NCBI GenBank assembly: GCA_003266145.1
Contig: MVJJ01000163.1
Coordinates: 1 to 19,173, forward strand
DNA: 19,173 nucleotides
Source of the DNA: Methanosphaera sp. SHI613
GTDB lineage: Archaea; Methanobacteriota; Methanobacteria; Methanobacteriales; Methanobacteriaceae
Direction of reading: 5' to 3'
Shown: one piece after another, positions 14,189 through 19,173 of the stretch
Position numbering within the stretch: the first letter of the stretch is position 1
Layout of the letters: each line of letters starts with the position of its first letter
Notes under the pieces: generated by a model
What the model saw: the letters and a program-made list of their open reading frames with translations, nothing else
Told to the model about the DNA's origin: nothing
Databases searched by the model: none
Program-made: the position numbers and the translations under genes

Positions 14189-17100
14189 ATGCCAAAGGAT
14201 GAAAACATTAATAAAGTATTAATTATTGGTTCAGGACCAATACAAATCGGACAAGCAGCTGAGTTTGATTATTCTGGTTCACAAGCATGTAAATCATTAC
14301 GGGAAGAAGGCGTAGAAACAATTCTTGTAAACAGTAATCCAGCAACAATACAGACCGATATAGATTCTGCAGACAAAGTATATGTAGAACCGTTAACAGC
14401 TGAAATCGTTGCAAAGATTATAGAAAAAGAAAAAGTCGATGCAATTCTACCTACCATGGGTGGACAGACAGGTTTAAACATCGCAGTTGACTTGGATAAA
14501 ATGGGCGTTCTTGATGACATTCAAGTCTTAGGTTCACCAATCCAAACAATTAAGGATGTGGAAGACAGGGATTTATTTGCAGAATTCATGGATAAATTAA
14601 ATGAACCTATACCAAAATGTCATGCAGTAAATTCATTGGAAGAAGCATTTGAAGCAGTGGAAGATATTGGTTATCCTGTCATCGTAAGACCAGGATTTAC
14701 CCTTGGTGGTACCGGTGGAGGTATAGCCAACAATAAAAAGGAATTTGAAGAAATCGTTACTCACGGTTTAGATATGAGTTTCAACAACCAAGTACTAATC
14801 GACGAATCAGTTCTTGGTTGGCAGGAAATAGAATATGAAGTAATGCGTGACAAAAACGATTCATGTATCATCGTATGTAACATGGAAAACATAGATGCAA
14901 TGGGAATACACACAGGAGAAAGTGTGGTAGTTGCACCTACCCAAACATTATCCGATGAGGATTGTCAAAAACTAAGAAACGCTTCAATAAAAATCATAAG
15001 AGCTCTTGGTATACGCGGTGGATGTAACATTCAATTTGCACTACACCCTGAAACAAGAGAATACAAAGTAATTGAAGTAAACCCAAGGGTAAGTAGAAGT
15101 AGTGCACTTGCAAGTAAAGCAACAGGTTATTCAATTGCAAAGGTATCCTCTAAAATAGCATTAGGTATGACACTTGATGAAATCAGAAATGACATAACCA
15201 AGGAAACACCTGCATCATTTGAACCAGCAGTTGACTATGTAATTGCAAAAGTGCCAAGATGGCCGTTTGACAAATTCAAAGAAAGCTCCGGTGAATTAGG
15301 TGTACAGATGCAATCAACCGGTGAAGTAATGGCAATAGGAAGAACCATTGAAGAAGCATTACAAAAATCACTTAGATCACTGGATATAGATCAGGATGCA
15401 TTTGAATACGTAGAATATACAGATTATGAATTGGAACATGCAACCGATCAAAGATTCTTCCAAATATACTCAGCATTAAAGGATGGAAGAGATGTTGAAG
15501 AATTAGCTGAAATAACAAAAATCAGCCCATTTTTCATAAACAAAATAAAAAATATAGCCGATTGTGAAGAAAAAATTAAAGAAGAAGGATTAGACATACT
15601 CAAAGATGAATACACCTTCAGAAAAATCAAACAATACGGATTCTCAGATAAAAGATTAGCTCAACTATTGGACACTACTGAAGATGAAGTTTCCAAATTA
15701 CGCCATGACATAAACCTAACACCGGAATATAAAATGGTAGATACATGTGCAGGTGAATTTGAAGCAAAAACACCATATTACTATGGAACATATGACTCCC
15801 CATCACAATTAGAAGCAGGTAACGAAAAGAAAATTGCAGTATTAGGTGCAGGTCCAATAAGAATTGGTCAAGGAATAGAATTCGATTACTGTTGTGTACA
15901 TGCAGCATTAGCCCTAAAAGATGAAAATGTAAAAACAATACTTATAAACAACAACCCCGAAACAGTAAGTACTGATTATGACATTTCCGATAAATTATAC
16001 TTTGAACCATTAACCAAAGAAGATGTACTATCAGTAATAGAACAAGAAAAACCAGAAGGTGTCATAGTACAATTTGGTGGACAAACATCAATCAACCTCG
16101 CAGAAAGCCTAAACAATGCAGGAGTACCAATCATGGGTACACCATTTGAAAGTATTGACATGGTAGAAGATAGAGAACAGTTCACTGAAGTACTCAATGA
16201 ATTAGAAATACCACAAGCAGACTATGGAATAGCAAACTCCTTAGATGAAGCAAGAGCTGCAGCTCATTCAATCGGTTTCCCTGTACTTGTAAGACCATCA
16301 TATGTTCTCGGTGGACGTGCAATGGAAATAGTCTACGATGACAATGAACTGGAAGAATACATGAAAGAAGCAGTTAAAGTATCAAAAGAACATCCAATCC
16401 TTGTAGACAAATTCCTAGAAGACTCCATAGAATTGGATGTGGACGCTTTATGTGATGGTGACGACGTATATGTATGTGGTATAATGGAACACATCGAAGA
16501 AGCAGGTATCCACTCCGGTGATTCAGCATGTGTAATTCCACCACAATCTGTATCACAGGAAATCATCAATCAAGTTGAAGACTACACTAAAAAACTCGCA
16601 TTAAAATTAGGAGTAGTCGGATTAATAAACATCCAATATGCTATAAAAATGGATCCTGAACCAAAACTGTACATCATTGAAGCAAACCCAAGAGCAAGTC
16701 GTACAGTTCCATTTGTAAGTAAAGCAATAGGAATACCAATAGCAAAAATAGCTACCAAGATAATGTTAGGTGCTAAATTATCAGACTTCGATTTAGTAAA
16801 CTACTCAGACATCGAACATGTGGCAGTAAAAGAATCAGTATTCCCATTCATTAAAATCCCTGATGCAGACTCCGTACTAGGACCGGAAATGAAATCCACA
16901 GGAGAAACAATGGGTATCGATAAGAACTTTGGACTTGCATATTACAAGGCACAGCTATCTGCAAATATGAACCTACCGACAGAAGGTAAAATATTCTTAA
17001 GCGTACGTGACATGGATAAACCAAAAATTGCTGACATAGCAGCTAAGGCAAAAGAATTAGGCTTTGATTTAATTGCAACAAAAGGTACCGCTGAAGCAGC

Positions 17101-17371
17101 ACCAGATGTTGAAATCGATGTAATCAGAAAGGTAAGTCAAGGATCACCAAATATCCGTGATGCCATGATTAATGGTGAAGTCGCATTTGTTATAAACACT
17201 CCATCAGGTAAACAATCAGCTGATGATGGATATATTATAAGAAGATTAGCCATTGAATTAGGTATTCCGTATGTGACTACAATTGCAGGTGCTAATGCAG
17301 TACTTAAGGCAATTGAAGAAGCATCTATCGGAGAACTTAACGTTAAATCCTTAAACGAATATGCTTTATAG
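14189..17371 (+). CDS. carB: carbamoyl-phosphate synthetase large (synthetase) subunit
   Basis: The 1060-residue subunit makes carbamoyl phosphate from bicarbonate, ammonia and two ATP. The two homologous synthetase halves are visible: the first starts with IGSGPIQIGQAAEFDYSG near 13 and has VRPGFTLGGTGGG near 166; the second starts with LGAGPIRIGQGIEFDYCC near 551 and has VRPSYVLGGRAM near 700. The oligomerisation domain lies between them (about 400-545), and an MGS-like allosteric domain occupies about the last 130 residues. The length is that of the normal single-chain enzyme; some archaea have it split in two, but not here. AGGAG at 14176-14180 precedes the ATG. Codon use and base composition match the neighbours. 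Confidence 0.97.
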   Translation: MPKDENINKVLIIGSGPIQIGQAAEFDYSGSQACKSLREEGVETILVNSNPATIQTDIDSADKVYVEPLTAEIVAKIIEKEKVDAILPTMGGQTGLNIAVDLDKMGVLDDIQVLGSPIQTIKDVEDRDLFAEFMDKLNEPIPKCHAVNSLEEAFEAVEDIGYPVIVRPGFTLGGTGGGIANNKKEFEEIVTHGLDMSFNNQVLIDESVLGWQEIEYEVMRDKNDSCIIVCNMENIDAMGIHTGESVVVAPTQTLSDEDCQKLRNASIKIIRALGIRGGCNIQFALHPETREYKVIEVNPRVSRSSALASKATGYSIAKVSSKIALGMTLDEIRNDITKETPASFEPAVDYVIAKVPRWPFDKFKESSGELGVQMQSTGEVMAIGRTIEEALQKSLRSLDIDQDAFEYVEYTDYELEHATDQRFFQIYSALKDGRDVEELAEITKISPFFINKIKNIADCEEKIKEEGLDILKDEYTFRKIKQYGFSDKRLAQLLDTTEDEVSKLRHDINLTPEYKMVDTCAGEFEAKTPYYYGTYDSPSQLEAGNEKKIAVLGAGPIRIGQGIEFDYCCVHAALALKDENVKTILINNNPETVSTDYDISDKLYFEPLTKEDVLSVIEQEKPEGVIVQFGGQTSINLAESLNNAGVPIMGTPFESIDMVEDREQFTEVLNELEIPQADYGIANSLDEARAAAHSIGFPVLVRPSYVLGGRAMEIVYDDNELEEYMKEAVKVSKEHPILVDKFLEDSIELDVDALCDGDDVYVCGIMEHIEEAGIHSGDSACVIPPQSVSQEIINQVEDYTKKLALKLGVVGLINIQYAIKMDPEPKLYIIEANPRASRTVPFVSKAIGIPIAKIATKIMLGAKLSDFDLVNYSDIEHVAVKESVFPFIKIPDADSVLGPEMKSTGETMGIDKNFGLAYYKAQLSANMNLPTEGKIFLSVRDMDKPKIADIAAKAKELGFDLIATKGTAEAAPDVEIDVIRKVSQGSPNIRDAMINGEVAFVINTPSGKQSADDGYIIRRLAIELGIPYVTTIAGANAVLKAIEEASIGELNVKSLNEYAL

Positions 17372-17473
17372 ATTTATTTTAAACTCCTAAATTTACTTTT
17401 TTTTATATTAACCTTTTTGAATTTTTATGGAAATATTGCTATTTTTACTTATATATACTGGAGGATGATTTTT

Positions 17474-18616
17474 ATGATAACTATAAAAAATGGTTTGGTA
17501 CTATGCGGTTTTAATCTCCAAGCAGTTAAAACAAATGTCATCATAAACGATGAAGGACGTATAATTAAACTATCACCTAATGATGAAAGTGGTGAAATAA
17601 TCGATGCTACCGATTGTATTGTGATGCCTGCATTCCTAAATGCACATACTCACATCGCGGACTCTATACTGAAAGATGAAGGAGACGGATTAACTATAAG
17701 TGAACTGGTAGAGCCACCTCACGGACTCAAACACAGAAAACTAAATGAGGCAGATGACAAGCAACTGGTTGATGCCATGCATGAGGAAGCAAAAGAAATG
17801 CTTTACTCAGGAATATCAACATTCATCGATTTTAGGGAAGGCGGAATAGAAGGGGTAAAATTACTTAAAAAAGCAGTCTATGACCTACCGATAAACGCAT
17901 GCATACTCGGCAGATGCAACGAATACTATGACCCTTCAACAACACCCGAACAGGCAAGACTCCTGACAAGAGAACTACTACAATACTGTGACGGAGTAGG
18001 CTTAAGCGGAGTTCAGGACGTGGATACGGAAATCATGATGCAAATAGCACAGGTATGCAACGATGAAGATAAACTTGCAGTAATACATGTTGCAGAATAT
18101 TATGACCTGCAGGAAAAATCCATACAGCTAACAAATCAAACAGAAATAGAAAGAGCACTCCGAGCAGGATTTACCACAATAGTACATGCAACACAACCTG
18201 TACTGCAGGACTTGGATTTGCTAATGGAAAACAGTCCATTCATCATAGCATGCCCACGATCAAACGGAATGCTGGCCACTGGAATACCACCTGTATCCGT
18301 GTATAATGAAGTGGGACTCGACGTTGCACTGGGAACCGATAACGTAATGTTCAATAAGCCGGATATGTTCCGTGAAATGGAATACACCCTCAAGGCAATG
18401 CGTGGAACATATCAAAATAAGATAACAGCAAGAGACATACTAAAGATGGCAACAATAAACGGTTTCAAAATACTCGGTAAGGATATAAGCATAACCGAGG
18501 GAAACGTATCGGATATACTTGTAATAAAACAAAAATCAGAAGACCCTTACCTATCAGTAGTAAACAGGTCCTCATCGGAGGATATAATAAACTTTATCAT
18601 GGGAAATCAGATGTAG
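17474..18616 (+). CDS. amidohydrolase family protein, ATZ/TRZ (aminohydrolase) type
   Basis: A 380-residue metal-dependent hydrolase with the composite-sheet-plus-barrel layout. Residue numbers are from the ATG at 17474: metal ligands H58 and H60 in NAHTHIADS, H205 and catalytic-type E208 in IHVAEY, H238 in TIVHATQ, and D289 in LGTDNVM. The segment CPRSNGMLATGIPPV (260-274) is typical of the ATZ/TRZ branch that includes cytosine, guanine and S-adenosylhomocysteine deaminases. The open frame begins at 17417, but GGAGG near 17460 followed by the ATG at 17474 gives a normal N-terminus; the longer version would add 19 hydrophobic residues unlike the family. It follows carB after about 100 bases, so it could use a read-through transcript or its own promoter. 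Substrate not known; a nucleobase or nucleoside deaminase is the most likely class. Confidence 0.85.
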   Translation: MITIKNGLVLCGFNLQAVKTNVIINDEGRIIKLSPNDESGEIIDATDCIVMPAFLNAHTHIADSILKDEGDGLTISELVEPPHGLKHRKLNEADDKQLVDAMHEEAKEMLYSGISTFIDFREGGIEGVKLLKKAVYDLPINACILGRCNEYYDPSTTPEQARLLTRELLQYCDGVGLSGVQDVDTEIMMQIAQVCNDEDKLAVIHVAEYYDLQEKSIQLTNQTEIERALRAGFTTIVHATQPVLQDLDLLMENSPFIIACPRSNGMLATGIPPVSVYNEVGLDVALGTDNVMFNKPDMFREMEYTLKAMRGTYQNKITARDILKMATINGFKILGKDISITEGNVSDILVIKQKSEDPYLSVVNRSSSEDIINFIMGNQM

Positions 18617-18651
18617 TTGTAACCAACACAATTACAACTTTACCTTTTTAT
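18615..18651 (+). terminator. hairpin terminator between convergent genes
   Basis: AGTTGTAA (18615-18622) and TTACAACT (18632-18639) form an eight-pair stem with a nine-base loop, beginning within the stop codon of the amidohydrolase gene. A T-rich stretch follows to about 18651. It separates this gene from the convergent thioesterase gene. Confidence 0.5.
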
Positions 18652-18657
18652 GTGGGA

Positions 18658-19143
18658 TTATAAGTCCGATTCTATATAATCCACACTCTCTTTATTGTTT
18701 TTATTTTCTTTCATCTCCTTTTTATTACTGTTTTCCAGGTCTTCCTTTGTAATATAATGCTCTTTTAGCTTTTCTCTAATGTCCTCTGCTATGACTACGC
18801 TGCTTTGTTTAATAAAGTCAAAGTATACCATAGTGCAGGTACCGTTGGCACGCAGTTTTCCATTCTGCCATGCTTCATGAGTAAGTGTCAGTGAAGTCTT
18901 ACCTATCTTTGTAACATATGTCCGGATTTCCACGTCATATCCGAAGTATATCTGCTTCAGGTAATTGAAGTCACAATGAACCATGATAAGGTTCCATTTC
19001 TTATATGTTAATTCAAGTGTCGGATTAAATATCTTAAATACTGGATTACGTGCTGTCTCAAACCATATGGGTAGTGCATTATTGTTTATGTGTCTAAGAG
19101 CATCAGTATCTCCAATACGTGGTGTAATCATCGTTTTAAACAT
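18658..19143 (-). CDS. hot-dog fold acyl-CoA thioesterase (4HBT/YbgC-like)
   Basis: A 161-residue protein. The first 130 residues form a single hot-dog domain with PRIGDTDALRHINN at 8-21: the aspartate D14 and the HxNN turn are the family's active-site marks, followed by IWFETARN (about 26-33) in the long helix. The central strands include MVHCDFNYLKQI and GYDVEIRTYVTKIG. The C-terminal 30 residues are highly charged and rich in Lys, Glu and Asn, and do not belong to the domain. The enzyme would split acyl-CoA or related thioesters in the cytoplasm; the substrate in an archaeon with ether lipids is not clear. AAGGAAG lies before the ATG, and the promoter is at or beyond the window edge. Confidence 0.85.
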   Translation of the reverse strand: MFKTMITPRIGDTDALRHINNNALPIWFETARNPVFKIFNPTLELTYKKWNLIMVHCDFNYLKQIYFGYDVEIRTYVTKIGKTSLTLTHEAWQNGKLRANGTCTMVYFDFIKQSSVVIAEDIREKLKEHYITKEDLENSNKKEMKENKNNKESVDYIESDL

Positions 19144-19173
19144 GTTAAACTTCCTTTTTATATTATTTCTATT

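Noticed and set aside
13069..17371. carAB as part of the pseudomurein system
   Set aside because: Both subunits are full-length with all usual active-site residues and fit ordinary carbamoyl-phosphate synthesis; they are also separated from the wall genes by about 5 kb of unrelated genes.

Overview
The window looks like a piece of chromosome from a pseudomurein-walled methanogen of the order Methanobacteriales, most likely Methanosphaera or a close relative such as Methanobrevibacter. The reasons are the very AT-rich DNA with T-tract terminators, archaeal TATA-type promoters and Shine-Dalgarno-led TTG/GTG/ATG starts. Archaeal markers are also present: PAN, an MBF1-type regulator, UPF0146, a DUF356-like protein and a C/D box sRNA. 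In addition there is a block of Mur-type ligases beside an MraY-like transferase in an archaeon. The genus is inferred; no rRNA is present to fix it.

Region 1 (about 1-5870) is a wall-precursor block. It holds an MraY-like polyprenyl-phosphate transferase followed at once by a Mur ligase, then a second promoter region and two overlapping Mur ligases, the last with a four-cysteine insert like that of MurT. Together these fit pseudomurein precursor assembly: successive ATP-driven addition of amino acids to a nucleotide-activated precursor, then transfer to the membrane lipid. Region 2 (about 6020-8157) is a three-gene transcription unit. It encodes a single-pass membrane protein with a POTRA/FtsQ-like outer domain, an exported protein with a C-terminal membrane anchor, and a small soluble DUF356-like protein. 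The first two have no assigned role and are the best candidates here for an undescribed envelope or division complex.

Region 3 (about 8329-10413) has an MBF1-type transcription factor divergent from the proteasome-activating ATPase PAN. Just after PAN lies an almost ideal C/D box sRNA (10351-10413). It has a 6-bp terminal stem and two 12-nt guides, and its D guide points to the universally conserved 16S position C1402 (E. coli numbering). Region 4 (10586-12571) has reverse-strand cobK/cbiJ (cobalamin synthesis) and a UPF0146 gene, and a divergent GNAT acetyltransferase.

Region 5 (12572-18616) starts with a 497-base leader region containing hairpins and a possible short ORF. It continues with carA and carB (complete carbamoyl-phosphate synthetase, feeding pyrimidine and arginine synthesis) and an ATZ/TRZ-type amidohydrolase. 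A convergent hot-dog thioesterase gene closes the window. Five genes appear to begin with TTG, four of them in the envelope blocks. No tRNA, rRNA, CRISPR, insertion sequence or clear horizontally acquired segment was seen.
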